Positions 1 through 5,449 of a stretch of 5,449 nt of DNA are shown here, one piece after another. A model generated the notes under the pieces. That model did no database searches and had not been told where the DNA came from. It worked only from the letters and a program-made list of their open reading frames with translations. The stretch's first letter is position 1; every line of letters starts with the position of its first letter. Source of the DNA: Gemmatimonadota bacterium (lineage in GTDB: Bacteria; Gemmatimonadota; Gemmatimonadetes; Gemmatimonadales; GWC2-71-9); NCBI GenBank assembly GCA_003221075.1, contig QHUF01000072.1, positions 1 to 5,449 of the forward strand, read 5' to 3'. The position numbers were made by a program, and so were the translations under genes.

Positions 1-185
1 TCCAGCCGCCGCCACACGACCGTGCCGTCGCCCTGCGCGACGACGATATCGAAGACGATAGTGCGGCCGAGAAAATGCGCTTCGACCGGGCGGCTAGAGA
101 CATTGCGGAGCCGCAGCCTAACGGGCGCGCGTCGGTTGACGCGCGCCCGTGGTGCTACGGAGAGACTGAGCTCGAGCGGGTTCAG
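1..185 (-). CDS. BsuPI-like (intracellular proteinase inhibitor-type) domain protein, 3' end outside window
   Basis: The minus strand is open from 185 to the left edge (61 codons plus 2 bases). It reads as an Ig-like beta domain: NPLELSLSV, then PVRLRLRNVSSRPVEAHF, then FDIVVAQGDGTVVWRRL. The pattern of Asn after a beta strand (N28), Pro-Val (33-34), FDIVV (45-49), a D-G turn (53-54) and VVWRRL (56-61) matches BsuPI-type domains, named after the Bacillus subtilis intracellular serine-protease inhibitor. Many family members have no tested inhibitor activity. No ATG, GTG or TTG occurs in frame from about 296 down to 17. The CTG at 183-185 overlaps the protease stop as CTGA, the geometry of translational coupling, and puts the start exactly where the domain begins. 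From this start no signal peptide is visible, so the product would be cytoplasmic. The coding call is good; the start is tentative. A lost base or an upstream fusion is the alternative. Confidence 0.68.
   Translation of the reverse strand, partial: MNPLELSLSVAPRARVNRRAPVRLRLRNVSSRPVEAHFLGRTIVFDIVVAQGDGTVVWRRL
121..150. repeat. Perfect 13-bp inverted repeat with 4-nt loop
   Basis: Positions 121-133 and 138-150 are exact reverse complements around the loop GGTT, giving a very GC-rich hairpin. No T-run follows on either strand, so it is not a canonical rho-independent terminator. It lies inside the BsuPI-like reading frame (about codons 12-22, encoding an Arg/Ala/Val-rich strand-turn-strand), 33 bases into the gene from the CTG. 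It could slow translation or attenuate transcription between protease and BsuPI gene, or be a by-product of GC-rich coding. Confidence 0.6.
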
Positions 186-1408
186 AACGTCGTCAGCGGT
201 CCGAGCTCCTGCTCGACGTTCGCGATGGGGCTGTACACGAACTGCGTGCCCGCCCCATTCCCGCCCCAGAGGATGCCAAGCAGATTCACGCCCGAGCCGG
301 TATCGAAGAACACATCCGAGCCGGAGTCGCCGGGGCCGACGCCGGCGGTCACGAGGTTTTGACAGAGCTGGACGATGTTCGTGCCCGACACACCGACATT
401 GACGCAGGTGTTGGTGATGACGCCCTGCGACCAGCCGGTCGTGCGGCCGACCTTGTTCGCGACGTCGCCGACGACTTCACCACCTTCGCCTACGATCGTG
501 AACGTTCCCGTAATGTCCACCGAGCCGTTGTTGGGGCCGCTCGTTTGCGCGATGCCACCCAGCGTAAACGGCACGCCGGGCGCGTAAGCGGCCCGCGCCG
601 AGTCGCTGAAGCGGCAGCGCCGCCCTTTGGGGCAGACGCTGTTCTTGCCCTTGCTGCGAACGTATTGAGGGTCGGCAACCTCGGTCCCGATGAAGCTGTT
701 CGGCTGGCTGGACAGCGACTGGAAGTACTGCGTTCCCTCGACGCCACCCTGTGTGGTGGTGCAATGCGACGCCGTCACGAACGAGTTCTGGCCGCCACTC
801 ACGGCATTGAAGCCGAGCGAGCAGAGGAAGCCGGGGAAGTTGATTTGCAGACCCGCCACGACCGGCCGAACCTGATCCTGCAGTCCTGCCAGTTGGTGGA
901 TCGGCTCCACGTCGCGTACCGTCAGCGCCTCGGCTGGAACGCCGAGCCGCGCGGCGAGACTCCGGATGTTGGCGTGAGATGAGCCGCGTGCGACGCCGAC
1001 GAGTACGCGATTGGCGGCTTCGTCGAGATCGACGAAGACCACGCCGCCCTGCGCAAACGCGTCGTTCGATACCTGCTGGAACCACTTGTCCAGATCACGA
1101 TAGGCAAAGCGTGCGGCGAGGACGCGGATTCCCGTCGCGCCGCGAGCGCGCGCGAAGCCACCCAGCAGCTGCTCGGCCAGGCCGCGCTGCCTAGGATCGG
1201 TGAGGTAGACGGTGGGCACGCCGTGATCGACGAAGAGTCCGCCGAAGCCCGGCAGCGCGCGGGTCAGCGAGGCCATATCGGGCGGTTGCTGCGGCCGGAT
1301 GAGTGGTGTAGGTGCCGGTCCGGTCGTGGGACCCGTGTCGGAGCACGCCCCGGCGGCGGCGATGATGGCGAGGCCGGTGATGCGGACGGCTAGGCGGCAA
1401 AATCGCAT
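182..1408 (-). CDS. Lipoprotein-type S1 family (trypsin-fold) serine protease
   Basis: This is a 408-residue predicted extracytoplasmic serine endopeptidase. Residues 1-22 form a signal peptide: basic MRFCRLAVR, hydrophobic ITGLAIIAAAGA, then Cys22 followed by SD, a plausible if not ideal lipobox. A Thr/Pro-rich tether follows. Residues about 50-180 (with VVFVDLDEAANRVLVGVAR and LGVPAEALTV) look like a propeptide-type domain. The catalytic domain starts near residue 185. The triad is inferred as His215 (TASHC), Asp269 (CRFSDSA) and Ser362 (GPGDSGSD), with gaps of 54 and 93 residues. The GRTTGW motif at 321-326 is typical of bacterial trypsin-like enzymes. Six further cysteines pair naturally (196/216, 259/265, 335/349), fitting an exported protein. 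The ATG at 1408 is chosen because a GGAGGG lies just upstream and it opens the signal peptide; an in-frame TTG at 1435 would add nine residues. It starts 23 nt after the PilT-like gene and its stop overlaps the BsuPI-like frame. Its substrate is unknown. Confidence 0.9.
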   Translation of the reverse strand: MRFCRLAVRITGLAIIAAAGACSDTGPTTGPAPTPLIRPQQPPDMASLTRALPGFGGLFVDHGVPTVYLTDPRQRGLAEQLLGGFARARGATGIRVLAARFAYRDLDKWFQQVSNDAFAQGGVVFVDLDEAANRVLVGVARGSSHANIRSLAARLGVPAEALTVRDVEPIHQLAGLQDQVRPVVAGLQINFPGFLCSLGFNAVSGGQNSFVTASHCTTTQGGVEGTQYFQSLSSQPNSFIGTEVADPQYVRSKGKNSVCPKGRRCRFSDSARAAYAPGVPFTLGGIAQTSGPNNGSVDITGTFTIVGEGGEVVGDVANKVGRTTGWSQGVITNTCVNVGVSGTNIVQLCQNLVTAGVGPGDSGSDVFFDTGSGVNLLGILWGGNGAGTQFVYSPIANVEQELGPLTTF

Positions 1409-1411
1409 ACA

Positions 1412-1417
1412 CCCTCC
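1412..1417 (-). promoter_or_regulatory. Ribosome binding site of the S1 protease gene
   Basis: The minus strand reads GGAGGG then TGT and ATG. This Shine-Dalgarno match, with a short spacer of about 3-4 nt, supports the ATG at 1408 over the TTG at 1435. The TTG overlaps the PilT-like stop as TTGA but has only AAGG directly against it, with no spacer. Confidence 0.6.
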
Positions 1418-1431
1418 AAAGAAAGGGATAC

Positions 1432-3075
1432 TCAACCTTCTGCGGTCAACGTCACCTTGAAGCCTTTGGCCTTGAGGCTGGCAACCAGTCCCGCTTTCTC
1501 GACCGAGCGCATGTAGGCCTCGTCGGGGTCGATCACTTTCTTCTCGACGAGCTCGAGCAGTGCGTCGTTCAGTGTATTCATGCCGAGCTTGCGGCTCGTC
1601 TGAATGATCGACGGGATCTGGAACGTCTTGCCCTCGCGGATCAGGTTCGAGATGGCCGGCGTCGTGAGCAGGATCTCACGTGCCGCGACCCGGCCACCTC
1701 CGACTTTCTTGCAGAGCGTTTGCGAGATCACGCCCTTCAGCGATTCCGACAGCATCACGCGGATCTGCGCCTGGCGGTCGGCCGGGAACTGATCGATGAT
1801 GCGGTCGACGGTCGACGACGCGGTCGTCGTGTGCAGCGTCCCGAACACGAGATGTCCTGTCTCCGCCGTTTCGATCGCGATCGCGATCGTCTCCAGGTCG
1901 CGCATTTCGCCGACGAGCACGATGTCGGGATCCTCGCGCAGCGCCGCGCGCAACGCCGACTTGAAGCTGTCGGTGTGCACGTGGACCTGCCGCTGCGTGA
2001 TCAGGCATTTCTTGTTTTCATGCACGAACTCGATCGGGTCCTCGATCGTGATGATGTGATCGGTGCGCGTGCGGTTCACCAGGTCGACCAGCGCGCACAG
2101 GGTCGTGGATTTGCCGGACCCGGTGGGACCGGTCACCAGGACCAGCCCTTTCTTGAGATAGCAGAGCTTCTGCACTTCGTCGGACAAGCCCATTTCTTCC
2201 ACGGTCACGACTTTGGCCGGGATCACGCGGAACACAGCCACCGGACCCTTGCGATCGCGCGCGGCATTGACCCGGAATCGCGCCAGGCCGGCGATCTCGT
2301 AGGCGAAATCGGTGTCGCCCGTTTCCTTCCACTCGCCGCGGTTGCGCTCCGGCATGATCGATAGGACCAGCAGCTCGAGGTCGTTCACGCTGAGCCCGGA
2401 GCCAGGTTGTCGCTTGATTTCGCCATGGGTCCGGAACATCGGCGGCTCGCCGACCCGGAGATGCAGATCGGAGCTGCTCGCCTGCACGAGGGCGCGCAGC
2501 AGCTTGCCGAGCTTTTGCTCGGCGGCCTGGAACTCCGACGACCCGAACTCGCCCGGGAGGTCGCCCGGCGAGGATACGGGACTGTCCACCATGGGCGCGG
2601 CGGCGATGACCGATGCCCGCGGCGCCTTCGCCGGCGCAGCCTGCTTCCCGGCGGCCGGGGAAGGGGCGGTGGGCGTGGGCGCGGGAGATGCCGCTTGTGC
2701 GGCCGGACGCTTGCCGGTCGTCGGCACCGGAGGCTGCACCACCGGCATCGCGCCGCCCTCCTGTGATGCCCGGCGAACGGCGGAGATGACCGCGGTCAGG
2801 CGCCCCCCCTCCGGGACGATTCTCACGCGCACCAGGCCGTTCGCCCCGGCGTAGTCGAACTCCGTCTCCGACTGCTGGTCGATCTTGTCCGCGGCCTCCG
2901 GCGGTGCGACTTCGACCATGAGGGCGTAGATGTGCTGATCGGTGAGCGGCTGTTTGGAGACTTTACGCGGCTTGCCGTCCTTGACCAGCGTAACCGGCTC
3001 GTCGGGCAGCAGATACAGCTGATCGGCGCGCTCGCGCAGCATCACGTCGAGAAAGGGATCGAGCCGTGCCGGCAT
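1432..3075 (-). CDS. pilT: PilT-like type IV pilus retraction ATPase with an extra N-terminal domain
   Basis: This 547-residue protein is a cytoplasmic hexameric secretion-type ATPase that would power pilus retraction (twitching, DNA uptake, adhesion). Residues about 189-547 are a complete PilT. They hold the N-domain (SSDLHL at 201-206, FAYEIAGLARFRVNAARDR at 257-275), Walker A GPTGSGKST (316-324), Asp box ITIEDPIEFVH (342-352), Walker B DPDIVLVGE with Glu390, His box TAETGHLVFGTLH (403-415), and the C-terminal ISNLIREGKTFQI (475-487), related to the AIRNLIRE motif. PilT is usually about 340-380 residues. The excess here is a leading module (about 5-98) that aligns with the N-domain at a near-constant offset of 183-185 residues, and a Pro/Ala/Thr-rich linker (about 103-185). 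The ATG has a good GGAGGA ribosome site 7 nt upstream and lies 3 nt after the preceding gene. No other pilus gene is in the window, so a PilT-family paralogue with another job is possible. Confidence 0.93.
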   Translation of the reverse strand: MPARLDPFLDVMLRERADQLYLLPDEPVTLVKDGKPRKVSKQPLTDQHIYALMVEVAPPEAADKIDQQSETEFDYAGANGLVRVRIVPEGGRLTAVISAVRRASQEGGAMPVVQPPVPTTGKRPAAQAASPAPTPTAPSPAAGKQAAPAKAPRASVIAAAPMVDSPVSSPGDLPGEFGSSEFQAAEQKLGKLLRALVQASSSDLHLRVGEPPMFRTHGEIKRQPGSGLSVNDLELLVLSIMPERNRGEWKETGDTDFAYEIAGLARFRVNAARDRKGPVAVFRVIPAKVVTVEEMGLSDEVQKLCYLKKGLVLVTGPTGSGKSTTLCALVDLVNRTRTDHIITIEDPIEFVHENKKCLITQRQVHVHTDSFKSALRAALREDPDIVLVGEMRDLETIAIAIETAETGHLVFGTLHTTTASSTVDRIIDQFPADRQAQIRVMLSESLKGVISQTLCKKVGGGRVAAREILLTTPAISNLIREGKTFQIPSIIQTSRKLGMNTLNDALLELVEKKVIDPDEAYMRSVEKAGLVASLKAKGFKVTLTAEG

Positions 3076-3078
3076 GAA

Positions 3079-3552
3079 TCAGTCCTCCGGGCGCGCGTAC
3101 AGGACGTGCGCGCGGTTGACGAGATGCAGCACCCCATCGCTGGTTGCGATAGTGAAGAACGGCTCGGCCACGGCATTGAGATAGTCGAGCACGCGCGAGT
3201 GGTGTTGGGGCAGCTCAAGTGTCGCCCATCCGCTCAATGTGGACCCGTCCGCCAGCGTGATTTCCAAGGTGGCTTTCTTGGCGGCGGAGAGTCGCACGGA
3301 GTCCTCCGCCTGGGGTCGTGGGACCGTCAAGGTCACAGTCCGTGCCTTGGCGACCAGCAAGACGCCCTCACCGTCCTTCTTGGGGCGAAACGGAAAGAAC
3401 GCTTCGGGGCGATTCAGCATATCGAGCGGCGTCTCGGGGCCGGTGTGCTGGGGCACACGCTCCATAACGTAAACTTCGCCCTCGCGGTGGCCACCGCCCG
3501 CCAGTAACAAAGTCGCCGGAACGGCGACGCGGGGCATCGAGAAATCGGCCAC
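3079..3552 (-). CDS. Conserved-looking protein of two internal repeats, upstream of pilT-like gene
   Basis: I do not recognise a named function. The 157-residue product has no signal peptide or membrane segment and looks like a soluble, beta-rich cytoplasmic protein. It consists of two related halves. Residues 13-78 hold ATLLL, GEVYV, PQH, LDMLN, EAFFPF and GVLLVAKARTVTLTVP. Residues 94-155 hold ATLEI, SGWATLELPQH, LDYLN, EPFFTI and GVLHLVNRAHVLYARP. The shared elements come in the same order, so an internal duplication is likely. The GTG at 3550-3552 directly follows the TAG of the preceding gene with no gap. An in-frame ATG at 3537 (residue 6) is the alternative, and neither has a strong ribosome site. 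The stop lies 3 nt before the PilT-like ATG, so the two are almost surely co-transcribed. A regulator or partner of that ATPase is a reasonable guess but is not shown. Confidence 0.8.
   Translation of the reverse strand: MADFSMPRVAVPATLLLAGGGHREGEVYVMERVPQHTGPETPLDMLNRPEAFFPFRPKKDGEGVLLVAKARTVTLTVPRPQAEDSVRLSAAKKATLEITLADGSTLSGWATLELPQHHSRVLDYLNAVAEPFFTIATSDGVLHLVNRAHVLYARPED
3083..3088 (-). promoter_or_regulatory. Ribosome binding site of the PilT-like gene
   Basis: The minus strand reads GGAGGA, 7 nt, then ATG at 3075. The site lies inside the last codons of the upstream 157-residue gene, whose TGA stop falls between the site and the ATG. This arrangement favours translational coupling of the two genes. 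Confidence 0.65.
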
Positions 3553-3825
3553 CTACCGGCGCCGGCCGCACTGCACGGATAGTGGAGCGCGATTCCCGCA
3601 CGCAATGGTTTCGTTCATGCCGCGGGCGACAGGGCCACACGCTGTGCTGTGCGCCGTTTGGGTGGCCTCGGCGACCGTGGACCCCGCCGCCGTGGCGCAG
3701 TTGGACCGGCCCTGAAACTCCACGCAAACCCTGCATTCCTGATTGGCGCGGGCGGTGGACATATAGAAGAAGAGCGCAATCACCGCCGCGACGACCGCCA
3801 AGGTAATCCAGTTGGAGCGCTTCAT
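3553..3825 (-). CDS. Small membrane-anchored or secreted protein with six cysteines
   Basis: This is a 90-residue product of unknown function. Residues 1-6 (MKRSNW) are basic, and about 7-21 (ITLAVVAAVIALFFY) form one hydrophobic helix, acting as a signal anchor or an uncleaved or cleaved signal peptide (STARA precedes the mature part). The outer part, about 28-90, carries Cys31, 34, 43, 63, 76 and 86. It starts with a CxxC (ECRVCVEF) and has an Ala/Thr-rich helix (TAAGSTVAEATQTAHSTAC). An even number of cysteines on the outer side suggests three disulfides; metal binding by the CxxC is less likely. The reading frame extends upstream to 3945, but that would overlap the divergent gene and put odd sequence before the hydrophobic helix. 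The ATG at 3825, with AAAAAGG just upstream, is preferred. It abuts the next gene (TAG then GTG) and is the first gene of the cluster. Confidence 0.72.
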   Translation of the reverse strand: MKRSNWITLAVVAAVIALFFYMSTARANQECRVCVEFQGRSNCATAAGSTVAEATQTAHSTACGPVARGMNETIACGNRAPLSVQCGRRR

Positions 3826-3907
3826 GAGCCTTTTTGTTCGGTGAGTCGACAAGGTGATATGGAGGGGGAATTCGCGCCAGAGGCAGGTGATACGTAACGT
3901 GTAGGGT
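3826..3907. promoter_or_regulatory. Divergent intergenic region, probable promoters for both directions
   Basis: This 82-bp stretch separates the minus-strand cluster from the plus-strand pair and must carry promoter activity for at least one. No convincing -35/-10 pair could be picked by eye. The 8-mer AGGTGATA occurs twice on the plus strand (3852-3859 and 3885-3892, 33 bp apart), and GGTGA also at 3840-3844. A TACGTAACGT stretch lies just before the plus-strand start. These could be operator half-sites but may be chance. Confidence 0.4.
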
Positions 3908-4543
3908 ATGACTGGCATTCTGCGACTCGTCATGGTCGGGTTCACGCTCTTCGCCGTCGCGCTGATCTACCTCTCGGCATCCGCGTGGCGAAACCGTCTC
4001 CGCCTGAGCTCGTTCGTGGGGTTTCTCGCCTCGGCGTTGTTGCTGACTTCCAGTCTGCTGCTCGGCGCGATTACGGTCGGGATCAATGGGTACCGGGCGT
4101 TCACCCAGGAAGCACTCGCCGCGACGATCAAGACGGAGCCACTCGGCCCGCACCACTTCCGCGCGACCGTGACGTTGCCAGATAGCAGCCTGCACATGTT
4201 TGATCTTGCCGGTGACGCCGTGTATGTCGACGCGCATGTCTTGAAGTGGCGTCCGATCGCTACGCTGCTCGGCCTCGAAACGGTCTATGAGCTCGACCGC
4301 ATTTCGGGACGCTATCAAGCCCTCGGCGACGAGCAAACGCGCGAGCGCACGGTGTACTCGCTCGCCCACAAGAAGCCGTTCGATGCCTTCGATCTGGCGC
4401 GGAGCTACTGGATTCTGCGGCCGTTCGTGGATGCCGAGTACGGCTCAGCGACGTTTATCGGCGCAACAGCCCGAGGGGGCGCCACCTACGAATTGCGCGT
4501 CTCCACCACGGGACTGCTGGTAAGGCCTTCCCGGACCAGGTAA
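3908..4543 (+). CDS. Two-helix membrane protein of the family often labelled 'cation/multidrug efflux pump'
   Basis: This 211-residue protein has two N-terminal transmembrane helices (about 4-24 and 36-58), with the basic loop WRNRLRL between them, then a soluble domain of about 150 residues. Conserved-looking blocks are GYRAFTQE (61-68), LGPHHFRATVTLPD (79-92), VDAHVLKWRPIATLLGL (107-123), YELDRISGRY (127-136), VDAEYGSAT (174-182) and TGLLVRP (201-207). From memory these are the hallmarks of a family in many Gram-negative genomes annotated as a cation or multidrug efflux pump. With only two helices and no transporter signature, that name is not supported by the sequence, and the function is best called unknown. 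The ATG follows a weak TAGGG site. Ten bases separate its stop from the ABC exporter gene, so the pair is likely an operon. Confidence 0.88.
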   Translation: MTGILRLVMVGFTLFAVALIYLSASAWRNRLRLSSFVGFLASALLLTSSLLLGAITVGINGYRAFTQEALAATIKTEPLGPHHFRATVTLPDSSLHMFDLAGDAVYVDAHVLKWRPIATLLGLETVYELDRISGRYQALGDEQTRERTVYSLAHKKPFDAFDLARSYWILRPFVDAEYGSATFIGATARGGATYELRVSTTGLLVRPSRTR

Positions 4544-4553
4544 GCTTCTCGCC

Positions 4554-5449
4554 GTGGCAGACAAGAAGCCCAAACCCAACTACGCAAACGCGTGGCGCGA
4601 GGCTCGCCGGCTGGTCTGGCAGCATCGGAACCGGCTCGCCATTGGCCTCGCGTTGATGCTGGTCAGCCGTCTCGCGGGCCTCGTGTTGCCGTGGTCGTCG
4701 CGCTACATCATCGACGAGGTCGTCGGGCAGAAACGCGCCGACCTCCTCGGCCTCATCGCTGCTGCGGTGGGTGTCGCGGCCGTCATTTCCGGCCTGACCT
4801 CGTTCGGGCTGTCGCAGATCCTCGGCGTCGCAGCCCAGCGCGCCATCACCGATATGCGCAAGTCCATCCAGGCATTCGTGTTGCGCTTGCCGATCTCGTA
4901 CTTCGATTCCACCAAAACGGGCATCCTGATCTCGCGGATCATGACCGACGCCGAGGGCATCCGAAACCTCGTCGGCACAGGGCTGGTGCAGCTCGTCGGC
5001 GGGCTCGTCACGGCGACCATCGCGCTGGGCGTGCTCTTCTGGCTGAACTGGAAGCTGACGGCGATCTCCATCCTTGTGCTCGGCGTGTTTGGTGGGGGCA
5101 TGGCGTATGCATTCTCCAAGCTGCGGCCGCTGTTTCGCGAGCGCGGCAAGCTCAACGCCGATGTGACCGGTCGCCTTGCCGAGACGCTGGGGGGCATCCG
5201 GATCGTGAAGGCGTACCGGTCCGAGCGCGGCGAGCGGCTGGTCTTTGCGCGCGGCGCCCACAAGCTGTTCCGCAACGTCGCGACGACGATGACCGGCGTC
5301 TCCGGCGTCGGGGCATTTGCGCAGCTCGTGATCGGCGCGATCTCGGTCGTCATGATTCTCGTCGGCGGCCGCGCGGTCCTGTCGGGATCGATGACGCTGG
5401 GGCAGTTCGTCCAGTACGTGTTCTTCGTGGGGCTCGTCGCGCTGCCGCT
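4554..5449 (+). CDS. ABC exporter (MsbA/LmrA type), transmembrane domain, 3' end outside window
   Basis: The frame is open from 4524 to the right edge; from the GTG at 4554 it gives 298 codons plus 2 bases. The start MADKKPKPNYANAWREARRLV is a typical elbow helix of type I exporters. Transmembrane helices are visible at about 28-48, 64-86, 144-165, 168-188 and 255-275, with the sixth starting near 283. Intracellular loop 1 holds RLPISYFDSTKTGILISRIMTD (111-132), with the usual YFD...TG...SR pattern. Loop 2 holds LNADVTGRLAETLGGIRIVKAY (200-221), and GSMTLGQFVQY (278-288) leads into helix 6. The nucleotide-binding domain would begin about 40-60 residues beyond the edge and is not seen, so ATPase integrity and substrate (lipid, drug or peptide) cannot be judged. 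No peptidase C39 domain precedes the membrane part. The GTG lacks a strong ribosome site (AGG about 13 nt upstream). It follows the 211-residue gene by 10 nt. Confidence 0.92.
   Translation, partial: MADKKPKPNYANAWREARRLVWQHRNRLAIGLALMLVSRLAGLVLPWSSRYIIDEVVGQKRADLLGLIAAAVGVAAVISGLTSFGLSQILGVAAQRAITDMRKSIQAFVLRLPISYFDSTKTGILISRIMTDAEGIRNLVGTGLVQLVGGLVTATIALGVLFWLNWKLTAISILVLGVFGGGMAYAFSKLRPLFRERGKLNADVTGRLAETLGGIRIVKAYRSERGERLVFARGAHKLFRNVATTMTGVSGVGAFAQLVIGAISVVMILVGGRAVLSGSMTLGQFVQYVFFVGLVALP

Larger units (their letters stand above)
1..3825 (-). other. Probable five-gene minus-strand operon
   Basis: The junctions are: TAG directly followed by GTG (3553/3552), 3 nt before the PilT-like ATG, 23 nt before the protease ATG, and a CTGA overlap between protease and BsuPI-like gene. 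No terminator is seen at any junction. Transcription from the divergent region at 3826-3907 through all five genes is the simplest reading. The protease and BsuPI genes could also have a promoter inside the PilT-like gene. Confidence 0.6.

Noticed and set aside
121..150. Hairpin as a rho-independent terminator of the protease gene
   Set aside because: There is no T-run on either strand, and a good coding frame runs through it.
359..982. 207-residue plus-strand reading frame
   Set aside because: It is antisense to the protease. Its sequence is Arg/Ala/Asp-rich low-complexity typical of a GC-rich shadow frame.
1409..1435. TTG start for the protease overlapping the PilT-like stop (TTGA)
   Set aside because: The extra nine residues would precede a good signal peptide, and the ATG at 1408 has its own GGAGGG. 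AAGG abuts the TTG with no spacer.
475..1435. Programmed frameshift joining protease and BsuPI domain near 185
   Set aside because: A shift to the -1 frame would be needed, and no X-XXY-YYZ slippery heptamer or suitable site is visible before the TGA.
1642..1665. Divergent AIRNLIRE motif (AISNLIRE) as a sign of a broken PilT
   Set aside because: The third position is variable in PilT relatives as I recall them, and all nucleotide-binding motifs are intact.
1872..1889. Tandem CGATCG/GCGATCGC repeat resembling a HIP1-like site
   Set aside because: It encodes the conserved PilT stretch TIAIAIE, so repeated Ile-Ala codons explain it.
3826..3945. Longer N-terminus for the six-cysteine protein
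   Set aside because: It would overlap the divergent gene and place a long non-signal-like segment before the hydrophobic helix.
3368..4369. 333-residue minus-strand reading frame
   Set aside because: It is antisense or out of frame to three better genes, and its Arg/Gly/His-rich composition shows no domain.
4455..5261. 268-residue minus-strand reading frame
   Set aside because: It is antisense to a clear ABC exporter membrane domain and shows no recognisable domain.

Overview
This is a GC-rich bacterial chromosomal window with tightly packed genes and strong third-position G/C. Taken together, the lipoprotein signal ending in a GAC-SD box, the S1-protease family, the BsuPI-like domain and the PilT sequence style suggest Gemmatimonadota or a similar soil or aquatic lineage. 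This is an impression from protein style, not a phylogenetic result.

The left two thirds (positions 3825 down to 1) is a five-gene minus-strand cluster with almost no intergenic space. In transcription order it holds: a 90-residue membrane-anchored or secreted protein with six cysteines; an unrecognised 157-residue protein made of two copies of one motif set; a PilT-like type IV pilus retraction ATPase of 547 residues with an extra, degenerate copy of the PilT N-terminal domain and a Pro/Ala-rich linker; a lipoprotein-type S1 (trypsin-fold) serine protease with a full catalytic triad; and, running off the left edge, the start of a BsuPI-type (intracellular proteinase inhibitor-like) domain protein. 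The last gene has no ATG, GTG or TTG in a usable position. Its most natural start is a CTG that overlaps the protease stop as CTGA.

An 82-bp divergent intergenic region (3826-3907) separates this cluster from a plus-strand pair. The first is a 211-residue two-helix membrane protein of the family often labelled 'cation/multidrug efflux pump' without good support. Ten bases later begins an ABC exporter of the MsbA/LmrA type, of which only the transmembrane domain (298 codons) lies inside the window.

How they may work together is inference. The two genes between the divergent region and the protease lead into a pilus motor, so the 157-residue protein is a candidate PilT partner. The protease/BsuPI pair looks like an enzyme next to a possible inhibitor or binding partner. 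The plus-strand pair is probably co-transcribed. No RNA genes, CRISPR arrays, insertion sequences or convincing rho-independent terminators were seen. The most unusual items are the duplicated N-domain of PilT, the internal repeat of its upstream neighbour, and the CTG-started BsuPI gene coupled to the protease.
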